From: Proteus vulgaris
GTDB taxonomy: Bacteria; Pseudomonadota; Gammaproteobacteria; Enterobacterales; Enterobacteriaceae
Direction: 5' to 3'
DNA length: 64,000 nucleotides
Assembly (NCBI RefSeq): GCF_016239305.1
Contig: NZ_JAEHOQ010000022.1
Coordinates: 1-64,000 of the forward strand
Shown: piece by piece, positions 46,032-60,307 of the stretch
How positions within the stretch are numbered: position 1 is the first letter of the stretch
How the letters are laid out: every line of letters begins with the position of its first letter
Notes under the pieces: model-generated
Told to the model about the DNA's origin: nothing
Database searches by the model: none
Seen by the model: only the letters and a program-made list of their open reading frames with translations
Position numbers and translations under genes: made by a program

Positions 46032-47234
46032 ATGTACAATTCTGTCTCATTTTATATAGGGCTCCGTTATATGCGGGGTCGCGCGGTCGATAAGTTCGGT
46101 CGCTTCGTCTCATGGCTATCCGCTTTAGGGATCATGTTAGGTGTAGCAGCGCTTATCACAGTGACTTCTGTCATGAATGGCTTTGAGCGTTCATTGCAAG
46201 AAAGCATTCTTGCTTATCTTCCACAAGCCATAGTGACATCACCTAATGGGCAATTACCCCGACAATCAAATATAGCCGAAAATCTACTGACGCGAGAAGG
46301 TATCATAAACGTTGTCCCTTTAGTAGAAGGTGATGTTGTTTTACAAAGTAAAGACAATATCAGCGTTGGCGTCATGTTAGGAATTGAGAAAGCACAAGAT
46401 GAACCCTTAACAAAGCATATTCGTTATGGTGATTTCTCGATGCTCAAATCGGGTGACTATGGCGTTATCTTAGGAAGTGGCTTAGCTAAGCAATTGAAAG
46501 CTAAAGAAGGGGATAAAATCCGTCTGATTGTACCGAGTGTCAGTCAACTCACTCCAATGGGAAGATTACCCAGCCAACGATTATTTACTGTTAAAGGCGT
46601 TTTCCAAAGTGGTGGGGATGCTGATGCCTCTCAAATTCTAGTTAATCAACAAGATGCAGCGCGTTTAATGCGTTATCAGCCAGGTAATATTACAGGATGG
46701 CGTCTTTTCTTTTCTGATCCTCTCAATATTGAAAAATACAGTGCTCAACCTTTAGCTGAACATTTAAGCTGGAAAGATTGGCGTGAACGTAAAGGTGAAT
46801 TTTTCCAGGCGGTTAAAATGGAAAAAAACATGATGGGATTATTATTAAGCTTAATTATTGCTGTAGCCGCCTTTAATATTATTACCTCACTTTCTTTATT
46901 AGTTATGGAAAAACAAGGTGAAGTAGCTATTTTGCAAACCATGGGCTTAAAGCGATCTCAGATTATGTCTATTTTTATGTTGCAAGGTGCTGGTGCAGGT
47001 ATGTTAGGTGCTGTTGCTGGGGGACTTTTAGGTGCATTGCTCTCTAGTCAGTTAAATACCATTATGCCGGCAGTAGGACTTATTCCACAAGGTGTTGAAT
47101 TACCTGCAACACTTGAATGGGGACGCGTATTTATGATTGGCTTTGCTGCTATTGTGATTTCCCTTTTATCGACTTTATACCCGTCTTGGCGGGCCGCGAC
47201 TATTCAGCCGGCAGAGGCACTACGTTATGAGTAA
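46032..47234 (+). CDS. lolC: Lipoprotein-releasing ABC transporter permease LolC
   Basis: 400 residues. MacB-type permease with one N-terminal and three C-terminal membrane helices ([20 protein letters not shown] and two more) flanking a large periplasmic domain. Takes outer-membrane lipoproteins and passes them to LolA. The stop overlaps lolD by 8 nt. Confidence 0.95.
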   Translation: MYNSVSFYIGLRYMRGRAVDKFGRFVSWLSALGIMLGVAALITVTSVMNGFERSLQESILAYLPQAIVTSPNGQLPRQSNIAENLLTREGIINVVPLVEGDVVLQSKDNISVGVMLGIEKAQDEPLTKHIRYGDFSMLKSGDYGVILGSGLAKQLKAKEGDKIRLIVPSVSQLTPMGRLPSQRLFTVKGVFQSGGDADASQILVNQQDAARLMRYQPGNITGWRLFFSDPLNIEKYSAQPLAEHLSWKDWRERKGEFFQAVKMEKNMMGLLLSLIIAVAAFNIITSLSLLVMEKQGEVAILQTMGLKRSQIMSIFMLQGAGAGMLGAVAGGLLGALLSSQLNTIMPAVGLIPQGVELPATLEWGRVFMIGFAAIVISLLSTLYPSWRAATIQPAEALRYE

Positions 47235-47985
47235 TTCTTCTATTAATAAACAACCAATGGCATCAGAAAAGAACATGCAAATTGACAAAAATTGTTTATT
47301 GGATTGTCACGCTCTGTGTAAACAATACCAAGACGGTACAATTTCAACCCAGGTGCTGAAATCGGTTTCATTTAAAATGGAAAAAGGTGATTTTTTAGCG
47401 ATTGTGGGTAGTTCAGGTTCAGGTAAAAGTACCTTATTGCATTTATTAGGTGGCTTAGATTCACCTACATCTGGCGAAGTCTTCTTTGAAGGGCAATCAC
47501 TCAATACATTATCTTCTTCAGAAAAAGCCGATCTGCGTAATACACAGCTGGGTTTCATTTATCAATTCCACCACTTATTACCGGATTTTACTGCACTTGA
47601 AAATGTGGCAATGCCATTGATGATCGGTGGGAGCAGTGTTGTAAAGGCGAAAGAGAAAGCGATGTCTTTGCTTGAAGCGGTTGGTTTAAAAGAGCGAGCT
47701 CATCATCGTCCTTCAGAGCTTTCAGGTGGTGAAAGACAACGTGTTGCGATTGCAAGAGCATTGGTTAATGATCCGGCATTGGTACTTGCCGATGAGCCAA
47801 CAGGTAACCTTGATCAGAAAAACGCTGAAGGTATTTTCGAGTTATTGATTAAATTAAATAAAGAGAAGCAGACAGCTTTTCTGGTGGTGACGCATGACTT
47901 ATCACTGGCAGCTCGTTTTCAGCGTCAACTTGAAATGAAAGATGGTCAATTACAGCCACAAAACATGATTTCAGGAGTGAAATAA
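47227..47985 (+). CDS. lolD: Lipoprotein-releasing ABC transporter ATPase LolD
   Basis: 252 residues, about 20 longer at the N-terminus than E. coli LolD. Walker [10 protein letters not shown] (about 62-70), Q-loop [21 protein letters not shown], signature [15 protein letters not shown] and Walker [14 protein letters not shown] start at an internal ATG (47260 or 47275) would give the usual length. Overlaps lolC and lolE (TAATG). Confidence 0.95.
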   Translation: MSNSSINKQPMASEKNMQIDKNCLLDCHALCKQYQDGTISTQVLKSVSFKMEKGDFLAIVGSSGSGKSTLLHLLGGLDSPTSGEVFFEGQSLNTLSSSEKADLRNTQLGFIYQFHHLLPDFTALENVAMPLMIGGSSVVKAKEKAMSLLEAVGLKERAHHRPSELSGGERQRVAIARALVNDPALVLADEPTGNLDQKNAEGIFELLIKLNKEKQTAFLVVTHDLSLAARFQRQLEMKDGQLQPQNMISGVK

Positions 47986-49232
47986 TGGCGCAATTGCCAC
48001 TTGCATTAGTGACCGCTTTACGTTTTTCAAGAGGGCGAAAACGTGCGGGAATGGTTTCGTTAATCTCGGTTATTTCAACATTGGGTATTATGCTTGGTGT
48101 TGCTGTTTTAATCATTGGCTTAAGTGCCATGAATGGGTTTGAACGAGAATTAAAAAATCGTATTTTATCTGTCGTTCCTCATGGACAAATTTACTCTGTT
48201 GAACAGCCATTTATACAATGGCAATCGGCATTACCTCGAATTGAAAAAACACCAGGGGTTGTCGCGGCAGCTCCGTATATCTTATTAACGGGATTGTTAG
48301 AAAAAGGTACGGAACTAAAAGCAGTGCAAGTCATGGGGGTATCTCCTGAAAAACAAGGTGATATCAGCTTATTACCTCGTTATGTACAAAACAATGCATG
48401 GCAAGATTTTCGTGGCAGTAAGCAACAAATTATTATTGGGCAAGGTGTTGCAGATGCATTAAAACTTAAACAGGGTGATTGGTTAACGGTATTAATCCCA
48501 AATAATGATGATCCCACTAAGCTATTACAACCTAAACGTATCCGCCTACAAGTCAGTGGCATATTTAAACTGAGTGGAATGCTTGATCACCAATTAGCAT
48601 TAATTCCTTTAGCGGATGCTCAACAATATATGGATTACGGGCAAGGTATTACGGGGATTGAAGTGAAAACGGTTGATCCATTTTTGGCTAATGAAATTAT
48701 TCATAATGCGGGTTTAAATAGTGAAGAGTATGTTTATGCTAAAAGTTGGATAAGTGACTATGGCTATATGTATAGTGATATTCAAATGATCCGTAGCATT
48801 ATGTATTTATCCATGATCTTAGTGATTGGTGTGGCTTGTTTTAATATTGTTTCAACACTGATTATGGCGGTAAGAGATAAAAGCAGTGATATTGCTATTT
48901 TACGTACGCTCGGCGCACGTGATAGTCATATTCGTAATATCTTTTTATGGTACGGCTTATTATCAGGCATGATTGGCTGTATTGCAGGTGTTATTTTTGG
49001 CGTGCTAGTGGCTTATAATTTAACACCTTTAATCTCTGTTATTGAGTCATTAACAGGGCATAGTGTACTTTCAGGTGATGTTTATTTTGTCGATTTCCTC
49101 CCTTCAGAAGTGCATTTGATTGATGTTTTTTCTGTATTTATCACCACTGTGATCTTAAGCCTGATAGCAAGTTGGTATCCTGCTCGTCGAGCCACTAAAC
49201 TAGATCCTGCAAGAATTTTAAGTGGACAATAA
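47985..49232 (+). CDS. lolE: Lipoprotein-releasing ABC transporter permease LolE
   Basis: 415 residues; same layout as LolC with N-terminal [20 protein letters not shown] and three C-terminal helices. Ends in [13 protein letters not shown], typical of LolE. Last gene of lolCDE; the nagK gene that follows in E. coli is absent and cobB comes next. Confidence 0.95.
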   Translation: MAQLPLALVTALRFSRGRKRAGMVSLISVISTLGIMLGVAVLIIGLSAMNGFERELKNRILSVVPHGQIYSVEQPFIQWQSALPRIEKTPGVVAAAPYILLTGLLEKGTELKAVQVMGVSPEKQGDISLLPRYVQNNAWQDFRGSKQQIIIGQGVADALKLKQGDWLTVLIPNNDDPTKLLQPKRIRLQVSGIFKLSGMLDHQLALIPLADAQQYMDYGQGITGIEVKTVDPFLANEIIHNAGLNSEEYVYAKSWISDYGYMYSDIQMIRSIMYLSMILVIGVACFNIVSTLIMAVRDKSSDIAILRTLGARDSHIRNIFLWYGLLSGMIGCIAGVIFGVLVAYNLTPLISVIESLTGHSVLSGDVYFVDFLPSEVHLIDVFSVFITTVILSLIASWYPARRATKLDPARILSGQ

Positions 49233-49316
49233 GTTTATTGACATACAACGAAGAAAAAACGCTTAAAATAGTGACGTTAGAAACGCGATATTTAAACTTG
49301 AAAACCAAGGATTGTA

Positions 49317-50174
49317 ATGATGAAACTTAAACTTCGTCATCGTCGGCTTAGGAAGTTTCGTAAGATCAAAAGTTTACGCAGACAACATTCACGTTGTCGT
49401 TATTTTCATCTCACCCATAAAACGGAACATGAAATGAATTTACCCAAAGTTGTCGTATTAACAGGGGCTGGCATTTCTGCTGAATCAGGAATTAAAACAT
49501 TTCGTTCAGAAGATGGATTGTGGGAAGAGCATCGCGTTGAAGATGTTGCAACACCTGAAGGTTATCAACGCAACCCACAATTAGTTCAGCAGTTTTATAA
49601 TGAACGCCGCCGCCAATTGCAACAATCTACAATTCAGCCGAATGAAGCGCATTATGCATTAGCGAAACTTGAGCAACGCTTAGGTAAAGATAACTTCCTT
49701 CTTGTAACGCAAAATATTGATAATTTACATGAAAAAGCAGGTAGTCAGCATGTTTTGCATATGCATGGTGAATTATTAAAAGTACGTTGCCCTCAATCCC
49801 GCCAAGTTTTTGAATGGAAAGGTGATTTAGAAACAACAGATCACTGCCATTGTTGCCAATTTCCATCACCATTACGTCCACATATCGTCTGGTTTGGTGA
49901 AATGCCTATTGGTATGGATGAGATTTATCGAGCTTTGGCTGAGGCTGATATTTTTATCTCTATCGGTACTTCTGGTAATGTCTATCCTGCTGCGGGGTTT
50001 GTGCATGAAGCTAGGCTAACAGGCGCTCATACTGTTGAGCTAAATCTTGAGCCAAGTTTGGTTGAAAGCCAGTTTGAAGAAAAACATTATGGACCAGCAA
50101 GTCAGGTTGTTGATGAATATGTTCATAAATTGTTTGAATTAATTAATGATCCTAAAGCTGATTTGACGCAATAA
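49317..50174 (+). CDS. cobB: NAD-dependent protein deacylase CobB
   Basis: 285 residues, matching the long form of CobB with a basic Arg/Lys-rich N-terminal extension of about 40 residues. Sirtuin core: [18 protein letters not shown] (residues about 45-62), Tyr/Arg in [11 protein letters not shown] for acyl selectivity, [12 protein letters not shown] and catalytic His in HMHGELL, Zn Cys in VRCPQSRQ and CHCCQFP. Removes acetyl and succinyl groups from lysines, for example of acetyl-CoA synthetase. Confidence 0.95.
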   Translation: MMKLKLRHRRLRKFRKIKSLRRQHSRCRYFHLTHKTEHEMNLPKVVVLTGAGISAESGIKTFRSEDGLWEEHRVEDVATPEGYQRNPQLVQQFYNERRRQLQQSTIQPNEAHYALAKLEQRLGKDNFLLVTQNIDNLHEKAGSQHVLHMHGELLKVRCPQSRQVFEWKGDLETTDHCHCCQFPSPLRPHIVWFGEMPIGMDEIYRALAEADIFISIGTSGNVYPAAGFVHEARLTGAHTVELNLEPSLVESQFEEKHYGPASQVVDEYVHKLFELINDPKADLTQ

Positions 50175-50226
50175 TTATTTTATAGAGTTCCCTATTATTG
50201 TTATTAGAGAGATCTTAGGGGGCAAA

Positions 50227-51471
50227 ATGGATAAATTATTAGAACGTTTTTTTGAATATATTAATTTTGATACACAATCAAAACCATCTTCAAAAATGTC
50301 ACCAAGCAGTGATGGTCAGCTAAAACTGGCTAAGGCATTGGCACAAGAATTAAAAAAACTGGGTTTTTCTGATGTAACACTCAGTGACAAGGGATGTGTA
50401 ATGGCAAGTTTGCCATCCAATGTTTCTTGGCCGGTGCCTGTAATTGGTTTTATTTCGCATCTTGACACAGCGCCTGATTTTTCTGGTAAGCATGTAAAAC
50501 CACAAGTGCTTGAAGATTATCGTGGCGGTGATATTGCATTGGGTATTGGTGATGAAGTGTTATCACCTGTTATGTTTCCAATCTTACATTCCATGATTGG
50601 TAAAACATTAATCACTACAGACGGTAAAACCTTACTAGGTGCTGATGATAAAGCAGGAATTGCTGAAATTATTACCGCCATGGTACGTTTGAAAGAAACG
50701 AATCGACCTCATGGTGATATTCGTATTGCGTTCACACCTGACGAAGAAATTGGCCGAGGTGCACATTATGTAGATTTAAAAGCATTTGGTGCAAGTTGGG
50801 CTTATACCGTTGATGGTGGTGGTGTTGGCGAACTGGAATATGAAAACTTCAACGCAGCATCAGTGAATATTAAAATTGTTGGTAATAGTGTTCACCCTGG
50901 TAGTGCAAAAGGGGTGATGGTAAACGCATTAGGGCTAGCTTCTCGGATCCATCAAGAATTACCTGTTGATGAAACACCAGAAAATACTGATGGTTATGAA
51001 GGTTTTTACCATCTGCAAAGTATTAAAGGTACGGTAGAAAGGGCGGAGATGCATTATATTATCCGTGATTTTAATCGTAACTTATTTGAAAAACGCAAAC
51101 AGAATATGATTGCGATTGCTGAAAAAGTAGGTAAAGGCTTACATCCTGATTGCTATATTGAGCTGACTATTGATGATAGTTATTACAATATGCATGATAA
51201 AGTTGTTCAATTCCCGCATGTTATTGAAATAGCAAAACAAGCAATGATTGATTGTGATATTGAACCTAACATCAAACCTATCCGTGGTGGCACAGATGGT
51301 GCTCAGCTTTCTTATCGCGGATTACCTTGCCCTAATATTTTTACTGGTGGTTATAATTTCCATGGTAAACATGAATTTATCTCTTTAGAAGGAATGGAGG
51401 CTGCGGTGAGTGTGATCATGCGTATCGCTGAAATTACGGCTGAAAGAGAAAAGGCAAAAGTGATTAGTTAA
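50227..51471 (+). CDS. pepT: Peptidase T (tripeptidase)
   Basis: 414 residues, M20 family zinc aminopeptidase for tripeptides. Metal ligands in [11 protein letters not shown] (His about 78), [11 protein letters not shown] (Asp about 141) and [11 protein letters not shown] (Glu pair about 174). The C-terminal [18 protein letters not shown] holds the last His. AGGGGGC-type Shine-Dalgarno upstream of 50227. Followed by a terminator. Confidence 0.95.
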   Translation: MDKLLERFFEYINFDTQSKPSSKMSPSSDGQLKLAKALAQELKKLGFSDVTLSDKGCVMASLPSNVSWPVPVIGFISHLDTAPDFSGKHVKPQVLEDYRGGDIALGIGDEVLSPVMFPILHSMIGKTLITTDGKTLLGADDKAGIAEIITAMVRLKETNRPHGDIRIAFTPDEEIGRGAHYVDLKAFGASWAYTVDGGGVGELEYENFNAASVNIKIVGNSVHPGSAKGVMVNALGLASRIHQELPVDETPENTDGYEGFYHLQSIKGTVERAEMHYIIRDFNRNLFEKRKQNMIAIAEKVGKGLHPDCYIELTIDDSYYNMHDKVVQFPHVIEIAKQAMIDCDIEPNIKPIRGGTDGAQLSYRGLPCPNIFTGGYNFHGKHEFISLEGMEAAVSVIMRIAEITAEREKAKVIS

Positions 51472-51498
51472 TCGCTTATTGAACTTAGAAAATAAAAT

Positions 51499-51526
51499 AA
51501 TAGCCGATATATCGGCTATTATTTTT
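51499..51526 (+). terminator. Terminator after pepT
   Basis: AATAGCCGATATATCGGCTATT hairpin followed by ATTTTT. Confidence 0.8.
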
Positions 51527-51550
51527 AGTTATATTGTTAACTTAGATGAC

Positions 51551-52261
51551 TTATTTACGCTCTTTATAATCTTGCTCAACAGAAGATTTCCAATCTTCAT
51601 TTAACTCTTTACCTTCAATCTTAGACTGAACGGCTTTATTAACCGATTCATAGGCATTTCCATAGCCTTTAGCATCTTGAATATATTGAGTTGAGTTAGA
51701 CGATTTAATACCAATACTTTCCGCAGCACTTATCGCATCAAAATTAGCACCTAAAAAGATAAATTCCCAACTTTTCTCTTTTTCTGCTGAAGTAATTAAT
51801 GATTTTACTTTTTCTAGCGAATATTCACGGCTACTATTTTCTTCACCATCAGTTATGATCACCATCATAACATTTTTATAAGGTGAATTTGGTTTATTTC
51901 CTTCAGTGATCGCATTTCCCACTGCATCTAACAATGCGGTAGTACCTGATGCAAAATAATCATTAGCAGTTAAATCTTCAATCTTATTAATATCAATACG
52001 GTTATGTAATTTTTTAGCCTTACTATCAAATAAAATCGTGGTGATATAGACTTTTTCTGGGCGATTTTTATTTTCAGCTAAAATGGTATTGAATCCACCA
52101 ATAGTATCTTTTTCATATCCTTGCATTGAACCACTTTTATCTAATACAAAAATGATATCTGTTTGTGCTGGTGGTGCTTTCACATTGGCTATTTCTACTG
52201 TTTTTGCAAATACCATGGACGGTAAAATAAACGCAGCGATTAAAAAAATAAACTTTTTCAT
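51551..52261 (-). CDS. Secreted von Willebrand factor A domain protein
   Basis: 236 residues from ATG 52261 (MKKFIFLIAAFILPSMVFA), preferred over ATG 52273 because GGAG lies 7 nt before it. A cleavable signal peptide is followed by a vWA domain with a full MIDAS: DKSGSM (residues about 41-46), Thr in SGTTALLDA (about 106) and Asp in IITDGEENSS (about 138). A short charged C-terminal tail follows. vWA proteins bind partners in a metal-dependent way; no partner or chaperone gene is adjacent. Not part of the conserved enterobacterial order here, so it is an insertion between pepT and roxA. Confidence 0.8.
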   Translation of the reverse strand: MKKFIFLIAAFILPSMVFAKTVEIANVKAPPAQTDIIFVLDKSGSMQGYEKDTIGGFNTILAENKNRPEKVYITTILFDSKAKKLHNRIDINKIEDLTANDYFASGTTALLDAVGNAITEGNKPNSPYKNVMMVIITDGEENSSREYSLEKVKSLITSAEKEKSWEFIFLGANFDAISAAESIGIKSSNSTQYIQDAKGYGNAYESVNKAVQSKIEGKELNEDWKSSVEQDYKERK

Positions 52262-52546
52262 AGACGACTCCATTGTCGAAAAAAGAAGTGGAGCAGTAAA
52301 AATCTAAATTTATCTTAGAAGATATTGATAAAATAAAATAGGAGAAACGACTGAAAAATAGACAATGTTTTTATAGGGGAACTTATTTAATTAAAAATAA
52401 AATAATTTTATAATAATAGGCTTACTTATTATTTATTATTAAACTTTTAATATAGACTTAATATTAATAACTCTTTGGTAGATTGAACTTGTTGAATATC
52501 TCTTATAATCGTAATGAAACGAAAATATATAATATAAGGATATTGA

Positions 52547-52825
52547 ATGGAAACCATAACAGGAAAATTATTAAAACCTGTAATAGAAGAGCAACTAAGT
52601 TCTCATAAAAAGAAAGTAATTAAAAAGTCTGAGCAACAATCATTTATTATTATTTTTAGCTATTTTCTGATGACTTTTTTAATCTCACTTTCTCTTTATG
52701 CAACAAATAGCAAACATACATTATTACTTTTTTTCTTACAGTGTACATTTTTTATCGTTATTCCTTTTTTCTTTCATAATACTAGAGTACTTTTAAAAGA
52801 ATCGTTAAATTATTTAATGCGTTAA
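52547..52825 (+). CDS. Small two-helix membrane protein, unknown function
   Basis: 92 residues with AAGGA seven nt before ATG 52547. Charged N-terminus (residues 1-30, KKKVIKKSEQQ) and two hydrophobic segments (about 33-51 and 59-78), ending in a basic tail. I do not recognise the family. It is alone between the vWA gene and roxA on the opposite strand. Upstream 52274-52546 is AT-rich and otherwise empty. Confidence 0.6.
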   Translation: METITGKLLKPVIEEQLSSHKKKVIKKSEQQSFIIIFSYFLMTFLISLSLYATNSKHTLLLFFLQCTFFIVIPFFFHNTRVLLKESLNYLMR

Positions 52826-52862
52826 ATTTTAGAATAAGAGATGTTTTAAAACATCTAATAAT

Positions 52863-52901
52863 AAAAAAACACCCCAAAGTTGGTGTCCAACTTTTGGGGT
52901 G
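52863..52901 (-). terminator. Terminator of roxA
   Basis: On the minus strand CACCCCAAAAGTTGG/CCAACTTTGGGGTG with a 3-nt loop and one bulge, followed by seven T. Confidence 0.85.
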
Positions 52902-52951
52902 CAGTTCAAACATGACAGGGCTTTATAATTTATCATGAAAATTAGTGGTAA

Positions 52952-54073
52952 TTAATCTTCAAAATACCAATAGCCTTGATTAACTAAGTGTGTTAATAAA
53001 CGCACAAACTTCGGATCAGATAGCGCCTCACCTAGGTGTTGTTTATCAATATAATCATATTGGCAAAGCGCATCTGCTGCTTCAATATGATCAGTATCTA
53101 TTAACTCACCATTTACAAAACAGCTATCCCCAACACGCAGTGCACGAATGCCATTTAAACGATGAAGCTGTTCACCTTGTTGCAGTAAATCATGAATTTC
53201 TGCGTTTTCATATAAAGGCTCAGGAACTGCAAGATCGAGTTCATGGCGAGATTGAGAAATAAATTCACCAAACCAATGGCGGAATACTTCTGGTTGAGCT
53301 AGTAAATCTTCCATCATTTCATGAAGTTTATTTAACTCTTGATGTTGCACTAATGCTGAATTTTCACGCTCTGTTAAATCAGGATCACTATAACGATAAC
53401 TACCTAAATCGTTAGCTAACACATAGTCAGCAAAACCACTAAAAAGTTCACGTGCATTAGGGGCTCTGAAACCAACAGAGTAGTTTAGCGATCCTTCAAT
53501 CGCATAGCCTTCATGTGGGAATCCAGGTGGGATGTAAAGAATATCACCCGGTTCTAATTCTTCATCAATAATGGCTTCAAAAGGATCCACTTGAAGTAAA
53601 TCAGGGTGAGGGCAGTGTTGTTTCATCGGAATTTTTTCACCCACACGCCAATGACGACGCCCCTGTCCTTGAATAATAAAAACATCATATTGATCAAGAT
53701 GCGGGCCTACACCACCACCGGGAACAGAATAAGAGATCATTAAATCATCAATGCGCCAATCGGGTAATACACGAAATGGCTTCATTAATGCCGCACTAGG
53801 AAAATGCCAGTGATCGACAGCCTGTACAAGTAAAGACCAGTCTTTATCACCAAGTCCTTCGAAGTGCTCAAAAGGCCCGTGTTTGACTCCCCATTGTCCG
53901 TCTTGACAACTAACAAGACGGCTATCCACTTCATCTTCCATTGCAAGACCAGCAAGTTCGTCAGGAGATAAAGGATCAACAAAACGTGAGAAGCCGTTTT
54001 TAATTAATAAAGGGCGTTTTTGCCAATGGCTTTCGAGAAATGATTGCCAATCTAAATTAAGTTTATAGTCCAT
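52952..54073 (-). CDS. roxA: Ribosomal protein uL16 arginine hydroxylase RoxA (YcfD)
   Basis: 373 residues, JmjC-type 2-oxoglutarate/Fe(II) oxygenase. Iron ligands in GPHLDQYDVF (His and Asp about 125-127) and His in GFPHEGYAIEG (about 187); the C-terminal winged helix follows. Hydroxylates an Arg of ribosomal protein L16. Downstream of phoQ on the same strand. Confidence 0.94.
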   Translation of the reverse strand: MDYKLNLDWQSFLESHWQKRPLLIKNGFSRFVDPLSPDELAGLAMEDEVDSRLVSCQDGQWGVKHGPFEHFEGLGDKDWSLLVQAVDHWHFPSAALMKPFRVLPDWRIDDLMISYSVPGGGVGPHLDQYDVFIIQGQGRRHWRVGEKIPMKQHCPHPDLLQVDPFEAIIDEELEPGDILYIPPGFPHEGYAIEGSLNYSVGFRAPNARELFSGFADYVLANDLGSYRYSDPDLTERENSALVQHQELNKLHEMMEDLLAQPEVFRHWFGEFISQSRHELDLAVPEPLYENAEIHDLLQQGEQLHRLNGIRALRVGDSCFVNGELIDTDHIEAADALCQYDYIDKQHLGEALSDPKFVRLLTHLVNQGYWYFED

Positions 54074-54265
54074 TGTGTATATCCTGAATTCGGGAAGCCT
54101 GGAGTCATAATATAATGAATTTTAACTTCCTGCTAAACATTCCTTTGAGCAATGTGAGTAACAGCGAGTAACACTGTAATAACTGTGTAGATATCATACA
54201 TAATACAGTGTGTAGAGTGGAGTATTTGATAAGAAAGTGTTTTTTATAAAGAATTGTTATTCACG

Positions 54266-55720
54266 CTAAGTCGTGAGTTGTTGTTCTGCAAAAGTGACAA
54301 TTATGCGCGCGCCTCCTAAAGGGCTATCTGTTATGCTAATTTTGCCACTATATTGTTCAATAATATCAACAGCAATAGATAATCCTAAACCTTGTCCTGG
54401 GCGTAAAGTATCTGCTCGAGTTCCTCGTTGGAAGATGGCTTCCCTTTTTTCAGGGCTGACACCGGGACCATCATCATCAACAATGATTATTACGCTGTTT
54501 TCATTATTGCTTACATTGATTTCAACAAATTCTAAGCAGTATTTGCAGGCGTTATCAAGAATATTACCCATCACTTCCATAAAATCATTTTTCTCACCTA
54601 GCCACATGATTTCAGGTGAAACATTGAGTGTTAAATCAACGCCTTTTGACTGATAAACTTTATTTAATGCACTACAAAGATTATCTAACAGCCCTGACAG
54701 TGAATGGAGTTTTCGCGTGGTAATGTCGTGATCACCATGAATAGATGCTCGATGCAGATAATAACCGACTTGCTGTGAAATTCGTTCTATTTGATCGAGC
54801 ATGATAGGTTCAGCTTGCTCTATCGTCATTTGCTTACCAGATCGCAAAGAGCGTAATGTTGATTGTAATACGGCAAGTGGCGTTTTTAAGCTGTGAGTAA
54901 GATCAGATAAACTTGTGCGATATTTACTGTAACGGCTTCGTTCATTACGCAATAACACATTTAAATTTCGGACTAACCCTTTTAATTCTGTTGGTGGGTT
55001 TTCATCTAAATCATTACGTGTCCCTTTTTCTAATGCACTGATTTGTTCTATCACTTGCTTGATAGGCCGTAAGCTCCAATGTGCAGCCAACCAAATTAAA
55101 GGTACAACTAAGAATAAATTAGCGAGAATAATATATAAAAACCAGTCCCAAACCTGACTGACTTTTTGCATACGTTGAGGAATTGGATCGATAACAGCGA
55201 TTGCCATATAAGGCATATTATCAGCCGCAGGATAATGGTTAATTACCACGGAGTGAGTTAAAAATTCGTTACTTGAATATTCTTCGAGACGTTTGAGATA
55301 AACGCGGTATTGAGGCAACTGTTGCAGCATTAAACGAGTTGTTTTGACATCAACAGAAATTTCAAATAACCCTTCCTCATGACGCCATTTATGTTTAATG
55401 CTATCAGGAATGGCTTCAGGTAAGTCAGAAGGTGTCCATAAGACATTGCCTTTATCATCAAAAACGACCACCAGCGATGTATTGTTATTATTCAGATTTG
55501 TTGGAAACTCAATATTCAGCTTACCTTTATTCCACTGAGCTAAGCTATAATAAAGATTACTCTGACTACGCATCAGCATAAAAGTGGTTTTATCTACACT
55601 GACAATAGAACCAACTATAGCAACCAATCCATAAGAGAGTGTAAGAGCCAAAATAATAGCACTCGTTGCAAGTAAAAATCGTGTTCGTAATGAGAGTGGA
55701 GAGCGCTGTTTTTTTTGCAT
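54266..55720 (-). CDS. phoQ: Sensor histidine kinase PhoQ
   Basis: 484 residues. Two membrane helices (about 14-38 and 191-213) bracket a PAS-like periplasmic sensor; then HAMP, H-box LTHSLKTPLAVLQ (His about 273), N-box MGNILDNACKYC and G-box VDDDGPGV. In E. coli the sensor carries an acidic cluster (EDDDDAE) before MTHSV that senses Mg2+ and antimicrobial peptides. Here the aligned stretch is LEEYSSNEFLTHSV, so most of the acidic residues are missing. The start is 1 nt after phoP. Confidence 0.95.
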   Translation of the reverse strand: MQKKQRSPLSLRTRFLLATSAIILALTLSYGLVAIVGSIVSVDKTTFMLMRSQSNLYYSLAQWNKGKLNIEFPTNLNNNNTSLVVVFDDKGNVLWTPSDLPEAIPDSIKHKWRHEEGLFEISVDVKTTRLMLQQLPQYRVYLKRLEEYSSNEFLTHSVVINHYPAADNMPYMAIAVIDPIPQRMQKVSQVWDWFLYIILANLFLVVPLIWLAAHWSLRPIKQVIEQISALEKGTRNDLDENPPTELKGLVRNLNVLLRNERSRYSKYRTSLSDLTHSLKTPLAVLQSTLRSLRSGKQMTIEQAEPIMLDQIERISQQVGYYLHRASIHGDHDITTRKLHSLSGLLDNLCSALNKVYQSKGVDLTLNVSPEIMWLGEKNDFMEVMGNILDNACKYCLEFVEINVSNNENSVIIIVDDDGPGVSPEKREAIFQRGTRADTLRPGQGLGLSIAVDIIEQYSGKISITDSPLGGARIIVTFAEQQLTT

Positions 55721-55721
55721 A

Positions 55722-56396
55722 TTAAGGTTTCATATCAAAACGGTAGCCTTGTCCACGTACTGTCACGACAACATCATCGGGGTATTTTTCTAAGATTTTT
55801 TTACGTAATCGCCCCATTAATACATCAATAGTATGGCTTTCTTTTAATTCAGCATCAGGATACAACTGACGCATCAATGCATCTTTGCTAACAACTTTGT
55901 TTTGATTGCGCATTAATGTTTCTAAGATCGTATATTCAAATGCTGTTAATTTAATTTGCTCGCCTGAAATCATGAACTCTTTACGTGACAAATCCAACTC
56001 AAAAGGTTCAATCGAGAGTGTTTGTGATGCAATTCCCATGTTCCTTCGCATTAATGCCTGAATACGTGCAACAATTTCCTCAAAATGAAAAGGTTTTGTC
56101 ACATAGTCATCAGCACCCGCATTTAATGCGGAGACTTTTTCTTGCCAACTTTCTCGTGCCGTTAAGACCATTATTGGTAGGGTGATATTATTTTCCCTCC
56201 ATCTACGAATAAGGCTAATGCCATCTTCATCTGGTAATCCTAAATCCACAATGGCAACATCTGGTGTACCTTCTGCTATAAAACTATCTGCTTCTTTGGC
56301 GTCTTCTGCTACGTCAACTTGGTGACCTGCATCACGAAACTGCACAGATAAGTGATGACGAAGTAAGATATTATCTTCAATAATTAAGATCCGCAT
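55722..56396 (-). CDS. phoP: Response regulator PhoP
   Basis: 224 residues, OmpR family. Receiver domain with Asp in [11 protein letters not shown] (about residue 51), Thr in VLTARES and Lys in VTKPFHFEE (about 101); C-terminal winged helix with [15 protein letters not shown]. Controls outer-membrane modification and Mg2+ transport genes. Cotranscribed with phoQ. The 214-bp upstream gap 56397-56610 holds the promoter and the purB terminator. Confidence 0.96.
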   Translation of the reverse strand: MRILIIEDNILLRHHLSVQFRDAGHQVDVAEDAKEADSFIAEGTPDVAIVDLGLPDEDGISLIRRWRENNITLPIMVLTARESWQEKVSALNAGADDYVTKPFHFEEIVARIQALMRRNMGIASQTLSIEPFELDLSRKEFMISGEQIKLTAFEYTILETLMRNQNKVVSKDALMRQLYPDAELKESHTIDVLMGRLRKKILEKYPDDVVVTVRGQGYRFDMKP

Positions 56397-56570
56397 TATT
56401 CCACCTTGAGTACAATCGGTAAAAATACACCGTTGTAAAATAAATATAGGACATGATAGTCAGTCTATTAGATAAAAATATAAGGTTATCATAGACAATC
56501 TATTGATTAAAAAATACTGTAGCCAGCAAAGTGTTTAGGTTATAGATAGCTTTCTTCATTTTTTTGTTAT

Positions 56571-56599
56571 AAAAAAAGGCAGAAATTATCTGCCTTTTT
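56571..56599 (-). terminator. Terminator after purB
   Basis: AAAAAGGCAGA-AATTA-TCTGCCTTTTT: stem with A- and T-runs on both sides. Confidence 0.85.
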
Positions 56600-56610
56600 C
56601 GTGTGATAAA

Positions 56611-58642
<2,032 letters not shown>

Positions 58643-58644
58643 GT

Positions 58645-59757
<1,113 letters not shown>

Positions 59758-59857
59758 TCACTGCGGAAAAATAAGCGCCATACTTTACCATATCACTGAT
59801 GCAGGTGCATCAAGTGTTGCTCTGTTTTTGATGCTTTATTTTTCTATTCTCTGTTAT

Positions 59858-60307
59858 TTAGTTAAAGGGCGCGCCAAAGCTAGTTAAAATAGAAAGAGGG
59901 TAGCGTTCACCTTGTTGATAACATAACAGACTTTCTCTCACTAAAGGTGAACGTAGTTGCTGGCTTTGGACAATTTCATCAGCACTAACCCAGTGACAAC
60001 AATTGATATCGCTATCATTAGGGTGAGTTTCAAATTGCTCTTGCGCTTCAATAAGAAAAAGAAAACGTAGAAAAGGTGTTTTATCAGGAGCAATCCATTG
60101 ATGTAATTTAAGAAAATATTGAACAGGAAGCGTTAATCCTGTTTCTTCCCATAACTCACGTTGAACGGCTTGAATAAGTGTTTCATTGGCTTCAAGGTGC
60201 CCTGCAGGTTGATTCCACGTTGCTTTTCCATTGACAGTTTCTTCAACAACGAGAAACTTATTTTGCGCATGAACGATACACGCGACAGTCACATGAGGTT
60301 TAAACAA
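59858..60307 (-). CDS. nudJ: Nudix phosphatase NudJ
   Basis: 149 residues from TTG 60307 ([12 protein letters not shown] after initiation), chosen because it aligns with the E. coli start and has AAGGAG 7 nt upstream; an ATG at 60328 in frame would lie within rluE and has no such site. Nudix box near [20 protein letters not shown]. Acts on thiamine pyrophosphate precursors and nucleotides. The start overlaps the rluE stop. Confidence 0.9.
   Translation of the reverse strand: MFKPHVTVACIVHAQNKFLVVEETVNGKATWNQPAGHLEANETLIQAVQRELWEETGLTLPVQYFLKLHQWIAPDKTPFLRFLFLIEAQEQFETHPNDSDINCCHWVSADEIVQSQQLRSPLVRESLLCYQQGERYPLSILTSFGAPFN

Noticed and set aside
56397..56610. Possible PhoP box (TGTTTA-N5-TAGATA) in the phoP promoter region
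   Set aside because: Only the first half matches the consensus; the second half is poor, so autoregulation cannot be claimed from it.
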